From contig DASRPM010000151.1 of NCBI GenBank assembly GCA_035646375.1, forward strand, positions 1-26,387: DNA of 26,387 bases. Reading direction: 5' to 3'. The notes beneath the pieces are model-generated. The model saw only the letters and a list, made by a program, of their open reading frames with translations, was not told the origin of the DNA and made no database searches. The first letter of the stretch is position 1. Each line of letters starts with the position of its first letter. This document shows positions 17,306-26,281 of the stretch, one piece after another. Origin of the DNA: DASYRM01 sp035646375 (lineage in GTDB: Bacteria > Acidobacteriota > Vicinamibacteria > Vicinamibacterales > UBA2999). The position numbers were made by a program, and so were the translations under genes.

Positions 17306-20300
17306 TTAGACGCTCACGAGCGCCGCATCGACGTCGACGATCTCGGCGAAGATGAGACGCCCTGGCGCGCTACGGCCCTCGGCGTAATTCGCCGCGACGT
17401 ACTCGAACTCCTCGATCAGCAGACGATACGCGCCGGGCGCCGGCTTGGCGGCAAACGTCACCGCGCCCACCCACAGCCCCAGGTCGGGCTGAAAGAGACC
17501 CGCGCCCTCGTAGAACTGCGTCGCGGTGGCTTCCGCGGCTGGTGCATCCTCCCACCCCAGCTCACCGCCAGCCGTCGTGGGCTTCTGCACGCGCACCCGC
17601 ACGTGCGTGGGGCGCGCCGGCTTGTCGGCCGCGGGCCCCGTGGGCGCAGGGCCGCGCGGCGCGACGCCGCTCACGACCACGCGCAACGTGCGCGGATGGT
17701 GCGGGTCCGCGGTGACCAGCGCGCTGCGGTCGGGCGTGAGCTGCGCGAACCCGGCCAGCACCACGCGCGAGATCCGCGCGTCGTCGAGTGCATGCGGCTG
17801 GTAGCGCACCAGCGCCAGCCGCACGAACGGCGAATAGGCCGCCACTTCGGCCAGGTCGATGGTCAGGTCCGCGAACCACAGCCCGCGCGCCTTGTCGAAC
17901 TGCGGTGCGAAGCCCACCACGTCCACGCGGCCCGGCTGCGTATCGGAGATCCGGGCGCTGGTCTCCTCGAGCGAGACGAACGTGTCGGACGCGACGGCGT
18001 CCGGGAAGTGCCGGATGGCCGGCGCGTTCGAGATCCCGCCGGTCTGCCAGATCGGATCCATGCCCCACTGGGTGAAGAACGGCTTGAACTTGTCACGCGT
18101 GACATCGTCGAGGCCGCCGTTGGCATAGTTCCACAGCGCCACGCCGAGCAGCTCGCCGACGCCGGACGAGAACCACCCGCGCTCCAGGTAGACGCGCAGG
18201 CCGCCGCCAAAGCGGACGCTGCGCTTCAAGTTGGTGTCGCTCTGCCGCTGCCAGCCGAACGTCGGCACCACGTAGACGATGCCCGGGGCCAGGGGTCGCT
18301 CCGAGCACGGCACGTCCACCAGCACGGGCTCGCTCGTGCGGGTGAAGTCGAGGTTGGGGTTCTGCGCGAAGTACTCGCGATAGCGCGACGTGGCCACCGC
18401 GGTATAGCGCACCTGATGCCGCCTGGTGTCGCCGAGCTCGTGCTTCGGCGCCGCCTCCGAGAAGTACTTCTCGGAGGTCGCTGCCCTGCCGGCGTGGTCG
18501 CCCGAGCGGACCATCGCGATCTGATCGTTCTCGGGGTCGTAGTAGCCGACGCGGCGCGGCACCTTGCCGGGCGCGAAGAGATACACCTCACGCGGCCGTG
18601 GGAGCGGCAGCTCGTCCACCGGCGCGCTGAAGCGGCTCTCACCGGGCGCGGGCTGAGTGGGATCGTCAACCGGATCGACCCATTCGGCCAGCAGGTTCAC
18701 CTTGGCGGTGCTGGCGCCGTGAATGCGCAGTGCGCCCATCAGGAAGGCCGAGGTCTCGTGCGGCCGCCGCCACGCGGTGATGGGCGTGAGCTCCTGCGGG
18801 TCGGTGCGCCCGCGGAACCGGTCCGTTTGCAGCGAGTAGTCGCTGACGAGATCGTCGTGGTCCACGTTCAGCGCCGCGAACTCCGGGCGCCCGATCGGCT
18901 GTTGGACCGCGTGCACCAGCGTCAGGAGGGTCGGCGGGTTGAGCATCCAGTGCCCACCCTCGACGGCGCGCTGCAGCACGTGCGCGATCAGATCGACAGG
19001 ACGTTCGGGCAGCAGGTGCGCCGGCTGCGCGCCGAAGATGGTGGCGAGATCGACGAACTCGCGCATCCACTGCCAGAGCGCCATCAGCTTCATGTCGGCC
19101 GGCGTCATGTAGCTGCTGAGCGGCACGACCGACGTGGTGCCCTTGGGCACGAACACCGTCAACACGCGCCCGTTCGGATCCCAGTGTGGGCGCGGATCCT
19201 TCTGGCCGGTGGCCAGCTCGCCAAGCGCCAGGCGGAACCCGACGGTCTGCTCCCAGTCGGCGGTCGCATTGAACGAGACGAGCGTGGCCGACCCGGGACG
19301 CGGATTGATGTCGGTGAGCGGCGTATAGGCCACAGCCCCGGCCGCCGGATCATCCGGCGCGGCGCGGCCGACGGAAATCGCGCTCGACCCGGGCAGGTCG
19401 CGAATCGCGGCGCCGCGCGAGAGGAGGTCCGGCAGATACGGCAGCGCATCGATCGACGGACCGGCTTCAATCGGCACGTGGTCCGTGGTCTGTCCGGCGA
19501 CTTTGATGGTGGCGTCCGCGAACTGACCGGCGTCGCGGCTCACCGCCAGGTTCCACGTGGCGGCGTCGGTCTTGAGCTTCCCGTCGGGCCCATCGAACAT
19601 GCCCATCCGCTCGGCCAGTTCGACGCTCGTGCGAGGCGGCACGATGTGCCGATCGCTCGCCGTGAGATCGGCGGCGAGCGTGTCCTTGGTTTCGCTGTCG
19701 TTGAGGGTGCGCATCACGAGCCGGTGGACGGCTGATCCGGGGCTGGTGAGCGCCTTCTCGTCACGGATGACGACCAGCGGGGCGGCCACCGGCTCGTAGC
19801 GCAGGTAGACCTGCCCCTCGGGGTCGCGCGGCAGCCCCATGATGAACGACAGCGCGTTGCCGATCGGATCCTCGACCTCGAGGCTGTTGCCGGCGATGTC
19901 CACGGCGCGGGCGCGGATGCGATAGCGCGATCCGAACCGCAGGCGCGGCAGCGAGCCCTTGATCACGCGATACGTCGCGCGCACTTTGAAGGCAGTGATC
20001 GCTTCGTCGGTGCGGTAATCGGGATCGTCGCCGTCCGGAGGAATCGCCTTGTCGGGATCGCCGTAGCGGCTCAGCGCCTTGCCCGGGAACGGGACGCTCA
20101 GGCTCCAGCCGGCCCAGCGCGCGATCACCTCGTGCACATACAGGTCCTTGTCCGCGGGCTCGGCGCCGGGGGCCGGCTGCGTGGCCGCGAGCTGGAAGAA
20201 GCCCTCTTCGTCCGTGGTGTCGAAGGCCACTTCGGCGTCGCCGACGGCGTACTTGCCCGACCGGCGGTGCAGCGAATGCCAGGTGTCGGTGCGCGACTCC

Positions 20301-21670
20301 CACACGTCGAGGCGGTAGCCGCGCACCAGATCCTCGGCGTAGAACGGGCGCGGCTGCGCGCCGCCCGACTCGAGCGCCTGGTTGAACGCCTTCGACTGCG
20401 AGATGGCGTCCACCACCGTGGCGCCGCGACCGTCCACGTAGAGCTGCAGGCCGCCCGAACGCATCGACGGCAGCGTGGCCTCCGGATCGAACACCTCCGG
20501 ATTCGGCGCCGCCTCGGGATCCACCGGCTTGAGGCTGCGGCCCGGATCCGGGTTGTTGTAGATCTCCGCGGTGGCGATCGTCTTGTGCATCGCCCCGTCC
20601 ACGTCCACCTGCGCCAGGCCGAAGCGCGCGGGATCGAGGTTGAGCAGGCCGAGCACCTGCAGCGGACCAGCGTCCTTCGATTGCGTCCGCGACGCGGTGC
20701 AGAACAGGGTGACGTTGCCGGCCGTGAGGTGAACGCACGCCGTCTCGAGCGGGTGCGACTTGGGGGGCATCTGCCACGCGATGGTGGTGGACTGCACCGA
20801 CAGGTTGGCCGAGGTGCCGGCCGCCGTGGCCGGCACGAGATCGGTGGGCAGCTCGAGGTCGAAGACGAGGCCCAGCGCGCGCTGCAGATCGGGATGCGCT
20901 TCGAGGGCGCTGAGCGCCTGGTGGAAGTCGTACTCGTCCGGATCGACCTTCACCGGGCCGGCCTTCTCCTCGGTGGGCGTCGGCATGTGGTGATACGCCG
21001 CGAAGGGGCCGGCAATGTTCTGGAACGCCGACGGGTTGCGCGCGGCGGTGATCAGCCCTTCGCCGTCGAGCGGGCCGTTCAGCGCGCGCTCGGCCGAGCC
21101 GCTCAGGCTGCGATGCCGCGCGATGGCGCGCCACCGTTTGGCGGCGTCCTTGTTCCAGTGGACGTCGAGCCCGTTGAGGATCGCGCCCAGCCGGGTCCGG
21201 TTGGTGATCGTGGGCGGACGCGTCGGGCCGTCCGACTGCCCCGCGTCCGAATCGTTGGGGTCGCGAGGGTCCGCCGGATCGGGCAGCGCCAGCACGACGC
21301 TGGCTTCCTGATACACCGCCTTGAGCGCGCTGAGCGTCTCGCGGACCGAGAACGACATCACGCCGTGGCTGGAGTAGTCGTCGAATTTGCGCGAGCGGAC
21401 GAACGTGCGGGCGTGGAAGAGCGCCCTCCACAGGTCGGGACGAAGCGGTGCGGTGTTGAGCGGCACGGTGGCCGTCGTGGTCCCGCACTTGAAGACGAAC
21501 TGCGCGCCCCCCTTCACTTTCTGCGTCCAGTCCACCCAGTCGGGAAAGGCGCCGAGCAGATCGGCGCCGACGAGCCGCGGTGAGACGACGACCGACACCG
21601 GGAGCGTCGTGCCGTTGAGACTCAGCCCGCGAGGGATGACCGTGAACAGAACCGTCTGCGTGGCAGCCAT
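17306..21670 (-). CDS. Giant beta-rich protein B (1454 aa), function unknown
   Basis: Starts at ATG 21670, one base shared with the upstream stop (TGATG), GGAGG ten bases before. No signal peptide or TM segment is seen. The N-terminus MAATQTVLFTVIPRGLSLNG is followed by RPDLWRALFHARTFVR and FDDYSSHGVMSF. Near 510-520 is YVHEVIARWAGWSLSVPFPG, near 572-600 an Ig/FnIII-like strand block LRFGSRYRIRARAVDIAGNS, and near 620 YLRYEPVAAPLVVIRD; HIVPPRTSVELAERMGMFD follows at about 665-685. The middle and end remain beta-rich without a known catalytic motif. I recall similar large uncharacterised proteins in other soil bacteria but cannot name a family. It sits between giant A and the OmpA-like gene, probably in one operon. 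Confidence 0.82.
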   Translation of the reverse strand: MAATQTVLFTVIPRGLSLNGTTLPVSVVVSPRLVGADLLGAFPDWVDWTQKVKGGAQFVFKCGTTTATVPLNTAPLRPDLWRALFHARTFVRSRKFDDYSSHGVMSFSVRETLSALKAVYQEASVVLALPDPADPRDPNDSDAGQSDGPTRPPTITNRTRLGAILNGLDVHWNKDAAKRWRAIARHRSLSGSAERALNGPLDGEGLITAARNPSAFQNIAGPFAAYHHMPTPTEEKAGPVKVDPDEYDFHQALSALEAHPDLQRALGLVFDLELPTDLVPATAAGTSANLSVQSTTIAWQMPPKSHPLETACVHLTAGNVTLFCTASRTQSKDAGPLQVLGLLNLDPARFGLAQVDVDGAMHKTIATAEIYNNPDPGRSLKPVDPEAAPNPEVFDPEATLPSMRSGGLQLYVDGRGATVVDAISQSKAFNQALESGGAQPRPFYAEDLVRGYRLDVWESRTDTWHSLHRRSGKYAVGDAEVAFDTTDEEGFFQLAATQPAPGAEPADKDLYVHEVIARWAGWSLSVPFPGKALSRYGDPDKAIPPDGDDPDYRTDEAITAFKVRATYRVIKGSLPRLRFGSRYRIRARAVDIAGNSLEVEDPIGNALSFIMGLPRDPEGQVYLRYEPVAAPLVVIRDEKALTSPGSAVHRLVMRTLNDSETKDTLAADLTASDRHIVPPRTSVELAERMGMFDGPDGKLKTDAATWNLAVSRDAGQFADATIKVAGQTTDHVPIEAGPSIDALPYLPDLLSRGAAIRDLPGSSAISVGRAAPDDPAAGAVAYTPLTDINPRPGSATLVSFNATADWEQTVGFRLALGELATGQKDPRPHWDPNGRVLTVFVPKGTTSVVPLSSYMTPADMKLMALWQWMREFVDLATIFGAQPAHLLPERPVDLIAHVLQRAVEGGHWMLNPPTLLTLVHAVQQPIGRPEFAALNVDHDDLVSDYSLQTDRFRGRTDPQELTPITAWRRPHETSAFLMGALRIHGASTAKVNLLAEWVDPVDDPTQPAPGESRFSAPVDELPLPRPREVYLFAPGKVPRRVGYYDPENDQIAMVRSGDHAGRAATSEKYFSEAAPKHELGDTRRHQVRYTAVATSRYREYFAQNPNLDFTRTSEPVLVDVPCSERPLAPGIVYVVPTFGWQRQSDTNLKRSVRFGGGLRVYLERGWFSSGVGELLGVALWNYANGGLDDVTRDKFKPFFTQWGMDPIWQTGGISNAPAIRHFPDAVASDTFVSLEETSARISDTQPGRVDVVGFAPQFDKARGLWFADLTIDLAEVAAYSPFVRLALVRYQPHALDDARISRVVLAGFAQLTPDRSALVTADPHHPRTLRVVVSGVAPRGPAPTGPAADKPARPTHVRVRVQKPTTAGGELGWEDAPAAEATATQFYEGAGLFQPDLGLWVGAVTFAAKPAPGAYRLLIEEFEYVAANYAEGRSAPGRLIFAEIVDVDAALVSV

Positions 21671-24600
21671 CAGGAGAACGCCTCCGCGTATTCGCTCCAC
21701 GTCTGCGACGCGGGAAAGAGTTGTCCGAACGTCGGGTCGCCGCTCGATCCGCCGAACGCCTTCTCGACCGTGATCTCCACCGACGTGCTGAAGAACACGA
21801 TCTCAACCTGCACCGTGAGCGTGGCGCGGCCGTACGCCTTGTCGCGGGCGCCGTCGTAGGTGAAGCTGAGCGTGAATTCGAGCGAGATCTTGATCAGGCC
21901 GAGGACGCTCAGATAGCCGCCCATGCGCAGGTAGCCGGTGAGCGTCGGCGCCAGCTCGGTGCTCGGCTCCTTCTTCTCCAGCTTGAAATAGATGCCCGCC
22001 ATGATGTGGACGCCGCCGCTGGCGACGCCCAGATCGATGGAGGCGGTGGCGCCGAACTCGAACGCGGCCTCGACCAGCTTCAAGCCCGCGGTGTCGAGCT
22101 GCAGGTGGAAGAAGCCGCCGCCGCCGAAGATGCCGACCGACAGCAGGAACGGATGCGGGCGCTCCGACACGTTGAAGTCGAGCGTCGGGCGGCCGTCGAG
22201 GAACGGCAGCGTGAGCGCGGCGCCCAGGCTGACGTCCTTGAGCGCGAACACGCCCACCGCCACCGGGGGCAGCGCAAACGAGAAGCCGGCGCGCACGCCG
22301 GTGGGCAGGAGGTCGAGGCTGGGGCCGGCGCCGAAGAGATCCGGCGGGATCGCCTTGCGCAGCTCTTCGACGAACACCAGGTCGCCTTTGAACTCGAGCG
22401 GCTTGGCGGGGTCGAGCTCCACCTTCACGTCCGGCTTGGCGCCGCTGCGGGCCACGAAGCCGAACTTGATGAAGTTGATCGAGACGACCTTCAGGACGGT
22501 CACGGTGAAGTCGTTGAGCGTGCCCTGGAACTCCGACTTCACGCCCGCGGCCACTGGCGCACCCAGTGCGTCGAACGTGAGCGGCTTCTCGATGCGGCCG
22601 CGCACGATCAGCTTGGTCGCGTTGCTCTTCTTGAACTCGGCGATGACCAGATCGAGGTCTTTGACCTTCGGCTCCCAGTCGAGCGTGGCGATGAGGAGCT
22701 TCCCACCCGTGATGTTCTGCGACTGCGTCTGCAGCTTCGGCGCGCCCTCGCCCAGCGCCGAGCCGAGCAGCAGGGCAAAGAGATCGAAGGTGCCGAAGAG
22801 CGCCGCGGTGCCGGCCGGGAAGAAGGTGGTGGGATCGAACGTATCGGTGACGGCGTCGGCGACCTTGCCGGCGAGCGGTCCGAGCTTCTGCGACAGCGTC
22901 GAGACACCCAGGTTCGGCGTGGCAAACCCGCCCGCCTGATCGCTCGAGAACTCCACTCCGACCTTGTCGGGCGTGACCGCGGCGAAGGGGTCGCCGGCGG
23001 CCGGTGTCAGCTTGACGATCTCCGCGAACACGCCGGAACCGGCGTCGAACCCGCCGTCCACGAAGCCCGGATACAGGCGAATCGTCGAGGGCGTGTCGGT
23101 GCCGAGCAGCTCCTGCACCTGCGGGATGTTGACCTCGGCCTTCAGCAGTCGCGGCTTTTCGTTGTGGATCGCGAAGGTCAGCGTGCGCGTGACGAGCCGT
23201 GTGTTGTCCGTCGGGAGCGCCACGTTGCGGTCGGCAAACAGCATCTTGTGGCCCGGCACCACGGCGCTGCGATCCGCCATCGCCTTGATCGTGCTGCTGT
23301 CGTTGTAGAGGTCTATCACCTGCTGGCGGACCGTGCCCTGTGCCGCCTGCGACAGGAACATCATCGGGATCGTGAAGTCGCTCTCCTCGCCGCCGCTGTC
23401 CCTGCCTTTCGCGTGGAACTTGAAGCGCACGTGGTCGGTTGGCGCCGGGCTGCGCATTACCTCCACCCAGAACGAGCGCGAACCGAACGGCTGGTAGTCG
23501 GGCGGGGCGATGTCTGGCGTGACCGTCGTGGTGAGCTCCACCCGCTTGTAGTGCATCCCGCGATCGTCGGCGGCGAAGAACTTCACCGGCTCGCGCACGA
23601 TGATGAACATGCGCTGGAACAGGTTGGCCACGACGAGCGAGCCCTGCTGCTTGAACTTCCGCTCGGTCACCTTGACCAGCGCGGCGCGGTTGCGGAACGG
23701 CAGCAGCTCGCCCTCGTAGACGATCCGCACGTAGTGGTCGCGCCCCTGCGTGGCCACGTGCACCCATTCGGACAGATCGAGATAGCCCTCGGACGGGCCC
23801 GGCTGGAAGATGTCCAACCCGAACTGCGGGGCCGGCGCGAGCAGCAGGTCGTTGCCGGCGCCGCCGGGGCGCGGGCGTGGCGCGGGGGGCGGCACCGCGG
23901 GATCCAGCCGTCGCATCGGGCCGACGCGCGTGATGACGTCGCTGAGATCGAGCGCCTCGAAGCGGAAGCGGGGCCTGGCCTTGCGGACCAGGTCCCAGTT
24001 GCCGCGTGAGCGCAGCCAGCCGCCGAGCGACGACAGCATCACCTGATCGGCGTAGAACGGCTGCGGGACGAACGGCACCCAGTACTTGATCTCGATGCCG
24101 GCGCCGGCGAGCGGCGAGAGTGCCCGCGCGCGTGTGTTGATTCCGCCGAGCGTCACCGGCAGCGCGCCACCGGTCGTCACGACGCCGCCGAAGGTGAAGG
24201 ACACCTCGCTCTCGAAGCCGTGAAACGCGGAGGTCTTCACCACGATCTGGTGGCGATCGTTGGGCGACATCGCCGCGCGCTGCAGATCGGGGTCCGGCGC
24301 GTCCGGGTTCAGGCCTACGGCGGTGTTGAAGTTGTCGGACCAGATGGCCCGGAGAGACGCGCGATTCTTCGGGGTCAGCTCCTCCGGCCCCGTCGCGCCC
24401 GCCGACTGCATCCGCGTGTGCCACAGCTCGGTGCGGCCGCGCGCCGTGAACGGCGCCAGCCGGTGACCCCAGCGGACGGCTGCCGTCGGCGAGACGATCA
24501 GTTGATACGGCAGCTCGAGCGCCGTTTCGGTTTCGGCCGGTCTGGTGATCGCTGGAGCGCCGGCAATCTCCGCGGGTGTCGGTTTAGGGCCGATGGCGGC

Positions 24601-24993
24601 GATGCCGTTGACGCTCAGCTCGAGCGCCGACCAGTCGAGCAGGCCGGCCACCGTGAACGGGATTCGTGTCTGCGCCGTCACCTTGAACACCAGCCGGCTG
24701 CCTCGCGCGACCCGCACGGGCACGCTGCCCGGCGCGGGAGGTGTTTCGATAGTGACGGGCGGCGCGTCCGGCACGACACCGGGCGGCAGGTCTTCTTCGA
24801 CGATCGAGGCTTCGAAGTAGGCGCCTTCAGCGATGGCTTGAGGGGGAAAGTTGACGATCAGAAAGGCGGGTTGCGCGGCGTCGTCGATGACCAGGCTCGT
24901 GCCGGTGGGGCCGCGATCGACTTTCAGGTTGCGCGCGTCGACGCGCAGGCGGAGGAGGTCGTCCGGCCTGGTGATCTCGATCGAGAAGTTCAT
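21670..24993 (-). CDS. Giant beta-rich protein A (1107 aa), function unknown
   Basis: Starts at ATG 24993 with a strong GGAGG five bases upstream; no signal peptide. N-terminal MNFSIEITRPDDLLRL; LPYQLIVSP and GRTELWHTRM at about 161-195; SLGGWLRSRGNWDL at 322-335; a Pro-rich linker at about 365-380; then DLSEWVHVATQGRDHYVRIV and RAALVKVTERKF at about 406-447. The last ~210 residues form an unusually regular beta-strand region (LLSVGIFGGGGFFHLQLD, EFGATASIDLGVASGGV, GYLRMGGYLSVLGLIKIS, VEITVEKAF), like a barrel or tube-forming sheet. No enzyme motif is seen. First gene of the module, translationally coupled to giant B. Confidence 0.82.
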   Translation of the reverse strand: MNFSIEITRPDDLLRLRVDARNLKVDRGPTGTSLVIDDAAQPAFLIVNFPPQAIAEGAYFEASIVEEDLPPGVVPDAPPVTIETPPAPGSVPVRVARGSRLVFKVTAQTRIPFTVAGLLDWSALELSVNGIAAIGPKPTPAEIAGAPAITRPAETETALELPYQLIVSPTAAVRWGHRLAPFTARGRTELWHTRMQSAGATGPEELTPKNRASLRAIWSDNFNTAVGLNPDAPDPDLQRAAMSPNDRHQIVVKTSAFHGFESEVSFTFGGVVTTGGALPVTLGGINTRARALSPLAGAGIEIKYWVPFVPQPFYADQVMLSSLGGWLRSRGNWDLVRKARPRFRFEALDLSDVITRVGPMRRLDPAVPPPAPRPRPGGAGNDLLLAPAPQFGLDIFQPGPSEGYLDLSEWVHVATQGRDHYVRIVYEGELLPFRNRAALVKVTERKFKQQGSLVVANLFQRMFIIVREPVKFFAADDRGMHYKRVELTTTVTPDIAPPDYQPFGSRSFWVEVMRSPAPTDHVRFKFHAKGRDSGGEESDFTIPMMFLSQAAQGTVRQQVIDLYNDSSTIKAMADRSAVVPGHKMLFADRNVALPTDNTRLVTRTLTFAIHNEKPRLLKAEVNIPQVQELLGTDTPSTIRLYPGFVDGGFDAGSGVFAEIVKLTPAAGDPFAAVTPDKVGVEFSSDQAGGFATPNLGVSTLSQKLGPLAGKVADAVTDTFDPTTFFPAGTAALFGTFDLFALLLGSALGEGAPKLQTQSQNITGGKLLIATLDWEPKVKDLDLVIAEFKKSNATKLIVRGRIEKPLTFDALGAPVAAGVKSEFQGTLNDFTVTVLKVVSINFIKFGFVARSGAKPDVKVELDPAKPLEFKGDLVFVEELRKAIPPDLFGAGPSLDLLPTGVRAGFSFALPPVAVGVFALKDVSLGAALTLPFLDGRPTLDFNVSERPHPFLLSVGIFGGGGFFHLQLDTAGLKLVEAAFEFGATASIDLGVASGGVHIMAGIYFKLEKKEPSTELAPTLTGYLRMGGYLSVLGLIKISLEFTLSFTYDGARDKAYGRATLTVQVEIVFFSTSVEITVEKAFGGSSGDPTFGQLFPASQTWSEYAEAFS

Positions 24994-25140
24994 GGCTCCC
25001 TCCGCGCTCCGCGCGCACGTCCTCCGAGACGCGCGTGCGGTACACGCAGCGCCTACCTGTGACTAACGCCGGCGGCCGACAAAGCAAACGGATGTTTGAC
25101 GCGTGTCTCGAACGGCCTGAGCTCGAGGGAGGTGCGCAGT

Positions 25141-25266
25141 ATGTCGAGCGGATGTAACCGGCGCAAGCGCGAAGACGTGACGCTCGCGAAGCTCGACCGT
25201 GGAGCGAATGGGAGGCAGGGTTTCGAACCCTTACTCTCTTGCTTCTGTATTGGACTAGGAAGGTAG
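25141..25266 (+). CDS. Possible 41-residue small protein
   Basis: ATG 25141 with GGAGG (25128-25132) exactly eight bases upstream, running to TAG 25264-25266. The product starts MSSGCNRRKREDVTLAKLD and has three further Cys in its second half counting from the end (LLSCFC region), with a basic N-terminus and hydrophobic tail. It ends just before the response regulator and overlaps that gene's earliest possible start (TTG 25239). No homologue recognised. The good ribosome site is the main support, and chance cannot be excluded. The rest of 24994-25286 shows no other gene. Confidence 0.35.
   Translation: MSSGCNRRKREDVTLAKLDRGANGRQGFEPLLSCFCIGLGR
25204..25232 (-). other. tRNA 3'-end-like fragment (T-arm shape)
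   Basis: The minus strand reads AAGGG, TTCGAAA, CCCTG, then CCTCCCA. The seven-base loop TTCGAAA and flanking stem look like a tRNA T-arm followed by acceptor bases. No matching 5' acceptor arm, D-arm or anticodon arm lies upstream, so this is not a functional tRNA. It could be a remnant at an old integration site or coincidence. Confidence 0.2.
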
Positions 25267-25286
25267 ACTCACCAGCACGGCTCTCC

Positions 25287-26267
25287 TTGAACATCGCAGC
25301 GCCTGCCCGACCTCGCGTCCTCCTGGCCGACGATCACATCCACGTTCGGGAATCGGTGAGCCGCCTTCTTGCCGCAGCTTTTGACGTCGTGGCCACTGCC
25401 ACCGACGGCCGTCAGGCGCTGGACCTGGCAAGGCGCCTCCGGCCCGACGTGGTCGTGCTGGACATCACCATGCCCGATTTCAACGGCTTTCAGACGCTCG
25501 AGCAGCTCCGGCGAGATGGCCCGGAAACAAGGGTTGTCTTCCTGACGATGCACTCGGACGACGAATTCGTCACCGCGGCCATCAATGGTGGCGCGCACGG
25601 CTACGTGCTGAAATCGCGCATGCACTTGGATCTGATCGGCGCGATCGACCACGCTCTCGCGGGGCGGCTGTTCCTGCCATCCCTGACCTCGCTCTCGACT
25701 GTCGCAGGCAGCCGGCACGCAGTCCAGTTCCATGCCAACGAGAGCCACCTCCTGGACGAGGTCAGTCGACTGGTCCGTGCGACACTTCGGTTGGGCGAGC
25801 AGGTCGTCCTCGTCACCAGCGAAGCGACCCGCATTGGCGTCGCTCAGCGCCTGCAGGCGCATCGGATGAATCTCGCCGTGCTGGCAGAGCAAGAACAGTA
25901 CGTCGCGACCGATTCCGCACTGGCCTTGTCACACGTGATGCACGAAGGGAGACCTGACAAGGAGCGCGTCGCGGAGATGGTCCACGGCCTCGACCTGTTA
26001 CGCCAGGCCGTTCCGAATAGACCGCGAGGTCGTCTGACGATCGTCGGCGACATGAGCGCCTCCTTGTGCCGGAATGGCGATTTCGAGGCGGCGCTGGAGC
26101 TCGAACGGATCTGGGACGACTTGACACGCGCGTTGCCGTTTTTCACGGTCTGCTGCCACCCGATCGACTGCTTCGAGAACTCAGAAGCCCTGAATCTGCT
26201 CTCAAGCGTGTGCGCTGCGCACAGCGCAGTCACATCCGGAACTTCGCGCGGCGCTCGCGCGACATGA
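25287..26267 (+). CDS. Response regulator: REC domain fused to MEDS sensory domain
   Basis: 326 residues from TTG 25287; TTG 25239 would add 16 unlikely residues, and neither start has a good ribosome site. REC domain 10-128: acid pair Asp15/Asp16 in LLADDH, phosphoacceptor Asp59 in VVVLDITMPD, Thr87 and Lys109 (GYVLKS). From about 144 (HAVQFHANESHLLDEVSRL) to ~310 it matches the MEDS domain, seen in DcmR and in methanogen/methylotroph sensors, including GEQVVLVTSEATRIGVAQRL and the late CCHPIDCFEN block. No helix-turn-helix output domain is present, so signalling is probably through protein contacts. The next gene begins 14 nt later. Confidence 0.9.
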   Translation: MNIAAPARPRVLLADDHIHVRESVSRLLAAAFDVVATATDGRQALDLARRLRPDVVVLDITMPDFNGFQTLEQLRRDGPETRVVFLTMHSDDEFVTAAINGGAHGYVLKSRMHLDLIGAIDHALAGRLFLPSLTSLSTVAGSRHAVQFHANESHLLDEVSRLVRATLRLGEQVVLVTSEATRIGVAQRLQAHRMNLAVLAEQEQYVATDSALALSHVMHEGRPDKERVAEMVHGLDLLRQAVPNRPRGRLTIVGDMSASLCRNGDFEAALELERIWDDLTRALPFFTVCCHPIDCFENSEALNLLSSVCAAHSAVTSGTSRGARAT

Positions 26268-26281
26268 ACTGAGGTGGCCAA

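Noticed and set aside
21721..24009. 762-codon plus-strand open frame opposite giant A
   Set aside because: Composition is Arg/Glu/Ala-heavy without motifs; giant A has the ribosome site, coupling and conserved-looking blocks.
25204..25300. Functional tRNA on the minus strand
   Set aside because: Only the T-arm and acceptor-like 3' bases fit; no pairing 5' arm, D-arm or anticodon stem.
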